36,205 bases of DNA, from the NCBI GenBank assembly GCA_015680685.1, contig MNCI01026893.1, positions 327,650-363,854 of the forward strand, read 5' to 3'. The notes under the pieces are model-generated. The model made no database searches. It was not told where the DNA came from and worked only from the letters and a program-made list of their open reading frames with translations. The stretch is from Gnetum montanum (taxonomy: Eukaryota; Streptophyta; Gnetopsida; Gnetales; Gnetaceae). Position numbers and translations under genes: made by a program. Below, piece after piece: positions 10,726-21,814 of the stretch (position 1 is its first letter; the number at the start of each line of letters is the position of its first letter).

Positions 10726-12478
10726 TCCCATGAACACAACAGCTATGGGAACACTTAATTGGCTTTGATATGATATGCCATAAATAGCCATCATTCCTCT
10801 TCATAGGCTCAGGCCTTGACCTCTCCACCTTTTTCTTACCTAGAACGTGTAGTGATAAGAGTTTCCTAATTGATGCTGAATGATTGTGCCTCCTGCTTCA
10901 CATGTTCTGCATGAGGTCCTTGGCCTTTTCCTCCCCCTAGACATCCCATTGCACCTTGAGAAGGTCCTCCTTGTTGTCTTCTTTTAGGGCCCATCTATAA
11001 TCACACAAAGATCAATTGTTAGTAGCATTATTGAAAGAAGTTCAATTATTTCATACCTTACTTATTACCTTTAGTAAATGTTGAATTCTTTGCTTAGTGT
11101 GATTTTAGAGTTAGAAATTTTTTTCAAGGGAGTTGCCCTAAAAGTTTAATGTCAGACTTGGTTTGTTTAGGTGACACATCAAAGCACACATAATGGTTTT
11201 GAGAAACGTTTGATAAAATGATGACAAAGGAAAAAATAGATTTGGTAATGAAGTGCTCGGAGGGTATAAAATGATGTGGTGGTGTGCAATAAGTACAAAT
11301 TACAAAAGTCATGGAAGTGGATCCTCCCCAAAGCAAGTTCCAACATATAATTCCCTTATGTAACCACAAATTAAAATGTATGTAGGCACTAGAAGGGTTA
11401 AATATAATCCACACTAGTTCCACAAAACACACACATGTAGATACCACCATGAGGAGGTATGAGTTCAATGCTACACAAGACACGAGTCACAAATACATGA
11501 ACAACGAGATGAGGTGAATTGTAGAATGGATTGCAAAGATTCGGATATGACGTAACTAACTTAGGGCACAATGAATCCTACATGTAAGACATGATTAGTG
11601 TGTCATTAGCCCATCACTCTAAAATCAAGACCAAGTCCATTCCTCTTATTAGTGACATTGCATTGCTTCATCCCAATGAGAGACAATCGTAAGAGCATCA
11701 TGATAGTAAGGCGTACAATCACTTGGCATTTCATGGAAGGGAGGAGTGATTTGGAATTTCCTTGCAGCACTTTTATTTTTCCTTTTTTTTGTTTTTATTT
11801 TTTTGAAGTATTGCTTAATCTAGAGAAGCCACCTACCTTTAGGCATGGGTGCATGTCTTTCCAATGGAACCTCCTAGAATAACATTATTTTTTTTCTTGT
11901 TGAGTGCCTTTTGATTAACCTTACTCCCATTTTTCATTAGATCTACAAGGATCTTAGTACAACCAAGCTGCATGATAACTCCAACAAATGTCACCAAAGA
12001 GAATCCACAACTCCCCTTGATGTCACACACTAACCATCCCCTCTTGGTCCATCCTTCTTCGCTCTGGGTACAATGAACACAAGATTATTTTATGTTTTAA
12101 TGATTAGGAATATCATTGTACCTAGGGTAGAACCTCTTATTGATGGAATGGGTAGGTGGATGTTGTGGGCTTGCTGTTCAAGTAATTGGTCACATGAGAC
12201 TTGATACTAGAGAACAACACCTCAACAAATGAGTCACATGAATTCTTTATTCATAGATGAGATTACTCATAAAAAGATAAAATAACAAATTGAAAGACGA
12301 AAAACTAGAAACCAAAAAATTGAAAAATTAAAGAAATGAAAAAACATTTATTAATTATGTCTTATTATAATGGAGGATACGTCCCATAGCTAAATGGTTG
12401 AGCATGGCTAAAATTAATAAATGGAAGGTTTGGATCCAAGCATTTTGAAAACATTAGAGTTCAATCATATCCAAACCA
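10726..12478. other. unassigned interior of the nested Athila-like element
   Basis: About 1.75 kb lies between the recognisable 3' LTR end and the gag tail. Base composition is less AT-biased around 10800-11000. The minus frames at 11124-11483 and 11839-12030 have no recognised motif. It may be the 3' non-coding part of the element, the missing remainder of the 3' LTR in strongly diverged form, or another insertion. A tRNA-like promoter pair lies at its right end (12387-12437). Confidence 0.4.
12387..12437 (+). other. tRNA-like A/B box pair (SINE or tRNA relic candidate)
   Basis: TAGCTAAATGG (12387-12397) matches the pol III A-box consensus TRGCNNARYNGG in its core. GGTTTGGATCC (12427-12437) resembles the B box GGTTCGANTCC with two differences, one of them C-to-T in the CpG. 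The 40-base spacing of the box starts is suitable for a tRNA or tRNA-derived SINE. No convincing acceptor stem or anticodon arm is seen, and no SINE 3' tail was identified. Confidence 0.3.
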
Positions 12479-14420
12479 CTAGGTGTCTTTTGAGGTGGTG
12501 GTAGGAATATACCCAAATTGGGGTTCACACACTTGATTGTAGTAGGCATAGTGGGGCAAATTATAAGATGTGGTCATGTGACAAGGAGCTAACCCACTAT
12601 GGCACCCGTGACCATAAGATGGTATGCAAGGATCGATATGCCTCCCTTCATGGTTAGATTCACTGGGCCGCATGGTTGTTGGAGTATTGATTGGTGGCCT
12701 TGATAAGGTAACATGAGGCATTAGGTTAGAAGAGGAAGATGCACCATAGTGTTGGACTTATGTTGGGTTGGAGGATACAAAGGGCTCGAAACTGTGCTAT
12801 CCCTTCTTATGATCATGCTGAAAGAAGGGCTGTCTTCAATGTTGAGGAGAGTTCCCACTATTGTTGTTAACAGAAGCACAAGTAATATTTGTGGGTTGCT
12901 ATTATGGTGCAAACCCTTCTAGAACACTTGGTGGTGATATAGAAGAAGGTGAAGGATGAGAATGTTGAAATTGAGGAGAAGTGTAATGTACACGAGGTGG
13001 TGGCCCTATTGGAGAGGACATGGGTTGATAGTATTAAGGAAAATGATAATAATGTGGTGAGATAGAGTATGTTAACCCAGTTGGGGAAACAAGATGTTGG
13101 AATTGATAAGCACTTGGACTCAGATGATATGAAGGGTGTAACTACTTTGGGATTGGCCTCCCCCATGACTAGGATTGTTGCCACTGTGATTGAACACAAT
13201 ATCTCTATATGAACTTTGGATGTAACACTCTTCCCCAATGCTCCTGTAATTGTGAGAAGATTGGACATTGGCCCTTGGGGTGATCATACAGGAAAATGTT
13301 ACATTGATATGTATGATTGGTAGTTAAGTTCTTATTTTTTTCTACCCTTTTTCTTGATTGTCTAAAGGTGTTTTTTCTTGCTTCTTGGTTCATCATAACT
13401 ATATCTCCAATAATGTTGACATATTCTCCACATTTTTCATGCATCCATTCCATCATCTTATTGATCTTTGCCTCAACTTCAGCCAATGATTGTAGTACTA
13501 GAAAAGATGGTTCTACCTCCTTGTGATGAGTTGATTTCTCCTTTTCATAATCATGGGCCCTTGTTAATTTTTGGGCCTATTTAGATTTTTTTACATTCTC
13601 CTATTTATCCATTTCTCCTTCTTCTTTTGCTACCTACTTAATAAGCTCTTGAAATTGGTGGGTTCATAGTTCATATAGTTGACCTTGGGAATACATCCCT
13701 AGGGTCTCCCTTGTTTCATTGCGGAGCCCATCTATGATATGATACAATAGCCTTTCCTTGGAGAACCCATGAACTAGGAAACTGTTTAAAAATGCATAAT
13801 ATCTTTCTAAGGCCATGTCCAAGGGTTCATGTTATGCTTGTTTCCACTCTTGGATTTGTCTCCTCAAGGCTGATACTCTCACATAGGTTTGATATCTTTC
13901 ATTAAATAGTTCTACCATTCTTGGCCAATGTCGAATTGACATTGGTTTTAGGGACCTATACCATACTTTTCCATGGCCAACAAGTGTCATAGGAAATAGC
14001 TTAAGTTTTTTCCATCCATTATCAATGTTATTCCATGCATAGGCATCATAGAAGGCTCATAAATGTTGTTTTGGATCTAATTCATAGCCCCCTGAGAACT
14101 TGGGAAAGTTGTTTAAGTCAAGATTGGGTAGACGGCTTTCCTTATGATGCTTGTAGGATATTTGAATAACCTCTTGTATTTCTATTAGGCTTGTAGTGGC
14201 TAGTAGGGGTTCATCATCACTAGGTATGTTATGCATTTGTGAGTTGGAATGATGTTGTCTTTGTTCATGTCCATAAGAAACCCCTACATTAGATTGGGTA
14301 CTCCAAACTTCATCTTCATCATTGTATAATTCGTTGGCTCTCCAATGAATTTCCTTACTAGTTATTATTTTATCATATTCTTGTGAGAGAAACATAGTGT
14401 GTGAATTTGTGTGTGACTTA
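12479..14420 (-). pseudogene. Athila-like gag relic of the nested element
   Basis: The minus-strand frame DDEPLLATTSLIEIQEV (about 14210-14160) aligns with DDHDEPLFATRSMLDIREAV of the young gag at 33639. Colinear matches follow: NLDLNNFPKFSGGYELDPK, then the gag domain with DNGWKKLKLFPMTL, WYRSLKP, ELFNERYQTYVRVS, LRNETRETLGMYSQG. Next is a zinc-knuckle relic CNIFLYDHPKGQCP (13300-13250), where the second Cys is Phe but His and the last Cys remain. A Pro/Tyr/His-rich tail runs to about 12479. Gag forms the particle that packages element RNA in the cytoplasm. Several stops occur, so it is inactive. Its N-terminal part is much shorter than in the young copy. Confidence 0.85.
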
Positions 14421-14511
14421 ATTGAAATTAATTTCTTTTCTAAGAGATATATCATGAATACTTTGTTACAGTGATCTTGTATGATATAACTAATATAAAT
14501 AACTAACACCG

Positions 14512-14529
14512 TCCCTAGCAGTGATGCCA
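14512..14529 (-). other. degenerate tRNA-Asp primer binding site
   Basis: The minus strand reads TGGCATCACTGCTAGGGA, one base after the LTR end. It matches the perfect site of the young element in 12 of 18 positions. All six differences are transitions, mostly C-to-T or G-to-A at former CpG sites. The same one-base offset from the LTR supports the assignment. Confidence 0.8.
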
Positions 14530-14530
14530 A

Positions 14531-15430
14531 TGATAAGTGGCAAGGTACCCCTACACTCAACCATATGACTATGAGCATTTCATGCACGATCTGGTCAAAC
14601 TCCATATATGAGCTAATTGTGGTATCTAGATAGTTACTCATTGATGGTAGTTCACTATCTTCCCACTTGGACTAGTATTTGCTTTGTCATGTATGTTTTA
14701 GCCTAGGGTGAGGTGTATTATGTGTTTCTAAACTAATGCTGCTCCTAGAGACAACGGAAAATAATCTTTAATTAAGCTAGGAGGAAAGGGAAGAGAGAGT
14801 TAATCTAAGAGGAGATAGGAAGAGAGGATCTAAGCTAGCCTAAGTCTAATGAGCATCCATTCATTAATCATCCATACACATCTTAGGCCTTCTACATGAA
14901 TACCATTAGGATTACTAAGTGCATGGCCCAAGTATGCTACTAGGTTACCAAGTATTCACACGTAGATGCTCATGATTAAGTTGTACTCATTCCATGTTTA
15001 ATAATAATAACAATTAAGTAATTAAACTAAGTGAATGCTGTAATGATGAGGTAATCTCGATCTTTATTTCTGGTCATGTATGTGTCTAAGTACGTCACAC
15101 TCGAATAATGGATGCCATACAATTACAATCATCACATTGTGAGCATGGACTAGGAGAAAGGGTTGAAAGGAAAAGAATGACAAAAAGACTCTACTCTAAC
15201 AGTAAACTGACTCTTCCTATGTGCGTACATGTGTATTTATAGGCCCATACATGAACCATGATATCATGTACTTGATATCACTTATGAGGTCTTGAATCGC
15301 ATACCCGATAATGGGGGTTTGATATCGGGACCTATTAGATCTGGTATCTTGTACTTGATATCAGGGGTCCGATAACAAGGGTTCAATAATAGGGGTTTGA
15401 TAACAGGACCTAATAGACCATGACTCATCA
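14531..15430 (-). repeat. 5' LTR of the nested Athila-like element, 900 bp
   Basis: On the minus strand it starts TGATGAGTCATGG (from 15430) and ends CTTATCA (14531). A TATA box TATAAATA lies at 15241-15234 on the minus strand, about 190 bp from the LTR start, so U3 is short and R-U5 is long. U3 holds an imperfect tandem repeat (15268-15418). The last 212 bp align with the 3' LTR copy at 10514-10725. Confidence 0.85.
15268..15418. repeat. imperfect tandem repeat in LTR U3, about 80 bp period
   Basis: GTACTTGATATCA occurs at 15268 and again at 15351. GGGGTTTGATATCGGGACCT near 15314 recurs as GGGGTTTGATAACAGGACCT near 15392. The two units cover most of the region just upstream of the TATA box, the usual place for transcriptional enhancer repeats in LTRs. 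Confidence 0.7.
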
Positions 15431-15435
15431 TGTAT
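15431..15435. repeat. target-site duplication TGTAT, right copy
   Basis: It is identical to 10509-10513 and directly adjoins the TCATCA end of the nested element. Confidence 0.85.
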
Positions 15436-16270
15436 CCTACATCTTTTCTCCATATTAATAAAGTTCTTTTTTCTTTGAAAACTCTATGAACAAGTTCCAT
15501 TAGTTTTTCTACCTATTGTACTTGTTGGAAAATTTTAACTCTTGCATCCTAGTTTACCACATAAGTGGAAAGCTGAATAATATTTCTTGTAATAACTAAT
15601 ACCTCCTTAAGGTTTTTCTTCTTTCAATATTCTAGAATGTTTTATGCTTCTAGGCTTAATTAGGCAAGAAAGACCTCTTTTCTTAGTTTTATTTTGTCTA
15701 TTCTCATATATTAGTTAACTTCTCTTTATAGTTAAGGCCTTATTCAAGGCTTCTTCATACTTGGTTTAACTAAAGGGACTGAGGGAATTATTAATATAAG
15801 ATTTTAGGACAGTAATAAACATGTCCATCATAGCTTCTTCATCCACTAATATATAGGATGAAAATTTAATCATTTAGAGAAACTTTGCATTTTACTTTAA
15901 GATGTAATTTTTAATATACCAATTATAAAACTCATTGGTCTTAGTATGCTTGTGTTCTTTGGATATTTATTTTATTAAAAGGCTACAAAAAACTCATTAT
16001 ACTCAATCTTGATTATTTCCTAACTTCCATTCACTATTGTGGATTGGCATAAGTGGTTTGATACTTCCCTGAGTTGATAGGTTAAAAGGTGTATTTCTTA
16101 AACAAGGCACATCTTGTAAGTTTGAAAGCTCTCTCTACTTTTCTTAACTTTTCCTATGATATTATGATATCTTCTTCTTTATCAAAGATGCAAGGTCCTA
16201 AATATTTAAATTTTTCCATCAAAGTGTGTCCAATAGGTCTCCTCCCATCTATAGTTGGATTTTTATTGTT
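15436..16270 (-). pseudogene. chromovirus-type gag relic, right part of the split element
   Basis: Minus-strand translation gives KYLGPCIFDKEED followed by KLRKVERAFKLTRCALFKKYTF, close to the plant gypsy gag pattern 'FLxxxPPxFDGxxDPxxAExWLxxIExxFxxxxCxxxxKVxxAxxxL'. Later come TKYEEALNKALTIKRS and NRQNKTKKR (family 'TKYEEALxxALxxE...N'), then a degraded knuckle region YYSAFHLCGKLGCKS near 15590-15545. Gag would coat and package the element RNA. The copy has stops and frame slips. Its protease-RT-integrase continuation lies left of the nested element (8870-10460), so these two blocks are one element split by the 4.9-kb insertion. Confidence 0.75.
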
Positions 16271-18428
16271 ACTACTGTAACATTCCCTATAATAAACTTA
16301 TGGTAGAAAGGTATTATGTTAAAAAAAAAGCTCACGACCTAATAAACATGGTAAAATATTTTTAAAAATAAATAGAAAAATCAATAAGAATCCATGAAAA
16401 ACATATGCAAATAAGAAACAATAAAAGCCATTATTAATAGACATTAATGCATTGTAAGAAAATCTACATTATACACTATGAAATAATAGTTTGTATGATC
16501 CTAATTCCCAAGGAAAAAGTATCAAACATATATTAATATTACTAGTAGAATAAAACTTAAATCAAAACATAAACTACTACATGTAGCTTCTAAATAATGA
16601 AAACATATGAATCATTAATATCCAAAATAAACAAAATAAATAAAAGTTTCAAACATTACATTACAAGTTGTAATCCTAATTGAAAGTAAAGATAAATAAA
16701 AAGTAAATACCATGGCATGCATTAAACACAAGCAATTGTATCAAGAATTTTACCAATGAAAGGATACTAAAAATGTAAATAACATAAATACTAAAAATTA
16801 AAAAGTTTTCATACAAATCCAAAAATTCTAAAATTAACTAATTTTTATTCTAACCATTAAAGTAAGAAATAGAATCATCTCCACTAATATTTTCATCACC
16901 TAAGAGAAAAATAGGTGGAAAGTTTGTTATCATGAATAAGTGGGAAACATAAGTTATAAGTAATTCCTAAAGGATTCTAATATTGATATTGAGAAGTTGG
17001 ATAATCATGAACAACAACTTTTGAACTTCACAAATGTTAGCAAACATTAGATCTACAATATAAAAGTAAAATCAAGATGATTGTATCACTATACATCACT
17101 AGGTAGTATCACTTTACATCACTAGGCAACATGTACTGAGATGGCATGGCCACTACCACTTTACACCACTTAAATTTGGATTTATTATTATTGGAGGCTA
17201 GTATCCACTCTAAGTTTTAGCATGTATCATATTATTTGATTACTCAATGTGCATATTAAGATTTTTATTACAACAAAAAAATGAAATTCATGTCTACAAG
17301 ACTTAATTCATGTTTCTTACATCTGGTGCTAAGGATAGTCATTACCACTTTTCACGTTCTTAAACTGATGAAATCCATTATGTAGTTAGTACCACTTTAC
17401 AATATGTCTCTTTTGGTGAAATAATCCCAACACATGAAGAGACTACTATACTACTAATAAAGAAGGGCTTATTACATTTCTCATTAATCAACTAGCCTCT
17501 CTTTGTTCTAGGTTCATTCAACACCAACCAAATCTTTTTAAGAACTTTATATACATTATTAGTAGGAAGGATTCTACCACTTGTTGAATGTACCATTAAA
17601 TTTAAAAAATTCATGCTCTTTGTTGATTCCTTTTTGGTTTGTTTATGATCATGAAAGATAGAATTAAAATGCAAATATTAAATTTTATACATCAATGTAC
17701 TAAGTAAATTCTTATAATTTTATTTTGTATCATGAATATTTATTTTAGTAAGTGTTAATTTTTTCTTTGATAATCTAGTCCAAATGTTCTAATGTTTTTA
17801 ATGTAAAATGCATTATTTTATTTTCTTCTTGAGGTAGAATAACTATTAAAATTTTTATGATAGAATAATATCTTTCACTATTTTTGATAGTAAAAAATTT
17901 ATTTCACCAAAATGATTTATCTATATTTTAGTATTTGGAAATTACAATGTCAATCAGTTAATTATTCTTTGGTGCTTTTTGTTTTTCTAATGTTGTTATT
18001 CTTGATTCTAGTGCATTTTCTCCTCTTGCTACCATTTGAGTAACATGTCTTTGAATCATCTTTGAATTTTCTATTTCAATCATATATAACTAAGTTAAGT
18101 TTTACTCTTTTTACTTGATTATATTTTGAATTATATACTCATTCACCATCTATTCATTTCATTGTATTCTCTTTCTTAGGAGCAAACCAATTCACAAATA
18201 TCTCTTTCATATTTTCACCTTTGTAATTCAAATTTGATGTTGTACCACCCAAAAAAACTCTTATTATCCTTACCTAGATGTAATAAGAGCATTAGTTTAT
18301 GCTTGACATCATAAAATGGATTAAATGATCTAGATGTATCAAGAGCATTACTTTGTGCTTCTCTATTTTTGTTCATTCCATATTTAGTATCTTCTGAGAA
18401 TGAATGATTTATTTCTTCTTGTACTATA
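16271..18428. other. AT-rich spacer with one possible LTR edge
   Basis: TGTAACATTCCC at 16276 resembles chromovirus LTR ends and directly abuts gag sequence, so a further insertion or a recombined LTR may start here; its other end was not found. A 23-bp direct repeat (GTATCACTWTACATCACTAGG at 17083 and 17106) and a 56-bp spaced duplication around CTAGATGTA (18274, 18330) are present. Minus strand 18090-17970 reads as a short helical segment (MIEIENSKMIQRHVTQMV, then LESRITTLEKQKAP) that may be a protein relic of unknown family. Otherwise nothing is recognisable. Confidence 0.4.
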
Positions 18429-18885
18429 CATTAAGAATTTGGTATGTTCTAGCAAGCTCAACATTTGAAAAAATATCTATATGAAGTGACACTAGGAGAA
18501 TATGTTTATACCATCATGATGATATCATAGGCACAGTAATGTCTAATGTTTATACTTAATAAGTATTTTACATTAATCATTGGTTAATTAAATCATGATT
18601 AATCATTATGTATTTTCTTAGATATCATAATTATTAGTCTATATCTATAAATACCACTAAACATTCATGTGTAAGTATCATCAATAACACATGAGATAAA
18701 TCATAGATTTTTGACTCATATCTCAAAGTATGTTTCATACTAGCTTGAGAATGTATAACATATTATAGCTGGTGCCATGGTGTATACGATATAGTCACGT
18801 AGGAAAACGTTGATGTTTTCATATTACAACTTGTATTAACATAATATACGTATCATTTCATAGGGCCTTTTAATCACATTAGGCA
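18429..18885 (+). repeat. 5' LTR of an old copia element
   Basis: It aligns along its length with 29755-30205. Shared strings include TTTGGTATGTTCTA.CAAG near the start, TTTATACTTAATAA, ATCTATAAATA (TATA box, near 18645), TTCATGT.TAAGTATCAT, and CTTGTATTAACATAA near the end. The two copies are both about 450 bp long. The first bases are CATTAAG here and TGTTAAG in the partner, suggesting the terminal TG has mutated. A Met-type primer site follows. The 3' boundary is uncertain by a few bases. Confidence 0.75.
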
Positions 18886-18897
18886 AAAAACTTACCG

Positions 18898-18912
18898 TGG
18901 TATCAAAGTTGG
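18898..18912 (+). other. primer binding site, initiator tRNA-Met type
   Basis: TGGTATCAAAGTTGG differs by a few transitions from the copia consensus TGGTATCAGAGCxxG, complementary to the 3' end of initiator tRNA-Met. It lies about 12 bases after the proposed LTR end, slightly farther than usual. Confidence 0.7.
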
Positions 18913-20035
18913 TTTATGTTGATTTCTATTACCATCACCATGAGGTACACACGATAACAACATAGGTGAGTGCAATAGTAGATATAAATACTAGAATGAC
19001 AAATTTTTATTTACCACATCATAAATCATAAGCAAATTATGTAGAATTTCAATCACTAAAAGAACTCAGCAAACTTTTTCAATGTATATTTTAAACCTTA
19101 ATAATTTAATTTTAATTTTTTATGATAAGTTTTTAATCTATGTTTGTTCAAATTTTAAATATTTCTATATGAAATACTAAATGAAATGCCAATTTCCTTA
19201 TTTTTTGTAAATTTATGAAATAGTTTGGATTTATGATTACTTAGATCCTAAATTTATTTATTTCTTAGTGATAATGATTTGTATAAATATGTTAATCATG
19301 CACAACCTCTATTCTTTGGTTTTTTAGGTATAAAGTTTTTAAATATTAATTTTAATGTTTACAAAGAAATGTTTGTTAAAATGATTTGTGATGGTTGAGG
19401 TAGAGAATAGTCATGGAGTACATCCAAAAGAAAGCATAATTAGAATTCTTCCATCCTTAAGTCTTCTAAGCACATTGTCTTAGAATCATTGTCACAACCA
19501 GCATTGAGGTCTAAGATTTGTCATGGATACTCTCACAATGATTGTTTATCCTTCATTGTGAAGATCTCAAAGAAAAATAAAATCTCCCTCAACCATATCA
19601 ACACATTATGAAGTAGTGTTAAATAAGTCATAGAGCTTCAATATACAATTGATAAATAAGAAATACACTACATATTTGACTAAAATAATTAGAGTTTAAC
19701 ATCATTATTTTGATATAAATTTAACCACAGAACTAGTGGATATAGGGTTTTATATAGAGTTTAAGAAAACTAGTTTAACTTCTTTTATTAAGCTCATGGT
19801 GCTGAAAGATCAGCCATGAACTTTCGAAACATCTTAAAGAAAATCGATGTTGTAGTGTAAAAGCCCATAGCCAAAATTTTGGTTGTAATTTGGTGGAAAT
19901 ATATAGAAAAAAATTGCCTTATTTTCCCTAGAAATCCTACAGTATGGCCTTGTACTGATTGAATTTAAGGTAATTTTTAAAATAAAAAATAATTAAGGTT
20001 TATAGCCCACACATTGAAAATCTCATGTATTCTCA
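18913..20035. other. decayed copia leader/gag region, nothing recognisable
   Basis: By position this should hold the leader and gag of the + strand copia element, but I could not recover a gag motif. It is AT-rich with no long open frame. Confidence 0.35.
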
Positions 20036-20215
20036 CTTGTGGGGGTTAAAAATGCTTCACAAGCTATAAATGCCTTCTATACTATTTTTTGGAAGTTAAA
20101 AAATGCTTCACAATCTAAAAATTCTATATATTCTAGCTTGTAGGGGATAAAAATACATCACAGGCTACAAAAATTAACATCTTTATCTCACACATTATAC
20201 ATTTTAGCTTTGGAG
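20036..20215. repeat. imperfect 50-70 bp tandem repeat
   Basis: Units start near 20036, 20085, 20137 and 20208 with the pattern cTTgTrGGgGwTAAAAAtgcwTCACArgCTA followed by an AT-rich tail. The unit lengths differ (about 49, 52 and 71 bp) and the last is partial. No coding meaning is seen. Confidence 0.65.
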
Positions 20216-20989
20216 GTAGTATGTAGGATTTGGGCTTTGATTCCACACACTAGACATCCTAATCCAACATGATGGACAACTTGTGGGAGTAGTGTGTAAA
20301 GGTAGAAACTAGTTAAAACTAATCACATGCTACAAAAAGTGTTCAAAATAGTTGTAGAATTTGCCAGAAATCTATTAGCAATAATAGTAGAATTAACTAG
20401 CAAAAAATTAGGACTCGTATAGCCTATTTAAGCAAAATTTTTCATCATTTTTAGGACTTTTAAATCATTTTTCATCTAGCTGAACTAGAAAATTTTGGAG
20501 TAGTGCAAAAGCAAAAGCCTACAACCATTTTTACACCCAACATAGATTATTGGAACAAAGAAAACCAATGACAGGTGATGTTTAGGAGCATATTCATGAA
20601 AATACTATAGCAAAACACACCCTACAATCTACATTAGAACTTAATGGTTTTTTTATATTTCTTGAGTTTCCAAAGCACATAATTTGTATCTTTTAAACCT
20701 TTACTTCCAACATGTTTCTTTCACAATAATTAACACCAAAGTTTGTAGTTTCAGCTTGTTTGCTATATGTTCTTTATTTTTCTGTTCTCATTTTCTACAC
20801 TATACTTTGAATTTGAAATGTCCATTCATACTAGTTTTTATCACTTGGTAACAGACCCTTCAAGTTCTCAATTAATTAACAAGACCATTTGAGATGCTCT
20901 CAAGTCCTTTTTGAGGCTTATGGATCTACATGCTAAACTATTCCACATGGAATTTTTTAACCCCCTAACACCAAATTTTTCTATCACTA
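20216..20989. other. AT-rich spacer
   Basis: No gene seen. A short + strand segment near 20857-20950 reads LINKTI-DALKSF..., and a similar one near 25190 reads MINKTIQDVLDSL. The two may be copies of one repeat, but the match is short. Confidence 0.35.
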
Positions 20990-21790
20990 CAGTTTCTAGC
21001 ACTAGAAGGAGGGCCTATGGTTAACTTCTTTGCTAAAGTCTGTTGTAAAAAATTTTCCATTAGTATATTGACCTTAGCCTATGAATCCATCTCATGTAAC
21101 AAAAAATTATTTTTGATTTTCCCAAAAACCCTTCACTTATTAGGTTCATTTCATAAATAATAAGAGCACTTTGAAGCTCATCAAATTTTAGAATTAAGAA
21201 ATATCTAATTTTTTCCATGGCTGTGACCTTCGGTGTAAATTCTAGTTGAAGAGTTCTAATCATTTTTATTATGCACTTTTGGATAAATATTCACTAGTAC
21301 CTCTAATAGCCATAGAAAAATCATTTTCTCTAGATAAATAATCTTTTATTTTCTCACCTTCTCTCATTTTGAGCTTATCGTACTCACTTTATAATACCAA
21401 AAGTTTAGATTGATTACCTAGTGAAGTTTTCACATAGGCAGCCTCTAATTTTTCCAAAATTTCTTTGGTTTTTTTACACCTATCTACTCTATTAAATTTA
21501 GATTTATTCAATGCACAATATAAAAAATATTTTCCTTTTGAATCAAACATGAGCTTATTCTTTTCTTCTTACATCCATTTGCTCTAGGGATTGATGGATT
21601 TTGTTGTACTATGGATGGATGGTTTGTAGCTTTTGAGGATGGACTCCCATACTTTAAACTTCATAGACTTAAAGAAGCCTTGCATCCTTGCCTTTTAATA
21701 GAAAAAGTCAAACCCATTGAACATTGGTACCTTTGTGTAAGATGTCCCATCCATACTTTAGTCTTTGAATTGATGTCAATGAAAGAGTAC
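20990..21790 (-). pseudogene. Ty1/copia gag (UBN2-type) relic, minus strand
   Basis: Minus-strand translation from about 21560 gives FDSKGKYFLYCALNKSKFNR, then CKKTKEILEKLEAAY, matching the copia gag pattern 'xNAKAxxALxCALSxxEFxRVxxCxTAKEIWxxLExxxEG'. It goes on to SEYDKLKMREGEKIKDYLSR, then FTPKVTAMEKIRYFLILKFD with ELQSALIIYEMNL, matching 'xPKVTAIEEAKDLxxLxLEELxGSLxxYE'. Gag builds the cytoplasmic particle. Few stops occur but at least one frame slip is needed. Upstream on the same strand are a primer site and an LTR end, so this is the 5' end of a copia copy. Its pol was not found to the left. Confidence 0.8.
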
Positions 21791-21794
21791 CAAA

Positions 21795-21805
21795 CTCTAA
21801 TACCA
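21795..21805 (-). other. primer binding site of the minus-strand copia copy
   Basis: The minus strand reads TGGTATTAGAG, one C-to-T change from the copia consensus TGGTATCAGAG. It sits between an LTR 3' end ending ...TAAGTTCTCA and the gag relic. Confidence 0.75.
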
Positions 21806-21814
21806 CTTAAGGAT

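Larger units (their letters stand above)
10514..15430 (-). mobile_element. nested Athila-like LTR element, gag-only, 4917 bp
   Basis: On the + strand it starts TGATGAGTGG and ends GACTCATCA, and TGTAT flanks both sides. Minus-strand order: 5' LTR (15430-14531), one spacer base, degenerate tRNA-Asp primer site (14529-14512), gag (about 14420-12479), unassigned sequence, then the 3' LTR end (10725-10514). LTR ends, primer site and gag all match the younger + strand element at 32466. No protease, RT, RNase H or integrase similarity is seen between gag and 3' LTR. It is therefore either a non-autonomous gag-only derivative or a copy that lost pol. It sits inside an older chromovirus, between that element's gag zinc-knuckle region and protease. 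Confidence 0.85.

Noticed and set aside
11124-11483. 119-codon minus-strand open frame
   Set aside because: It has no family motif, a Cys/Ile/Phe-rich composition typical of chance translation, and lies in unassigned element interior.
14531-14641. N-terminal segment of the long minus-strand gag frame
   Set aside because: It is LTR and primer-site sequence read in frame; gag begins to the left of the primer site.
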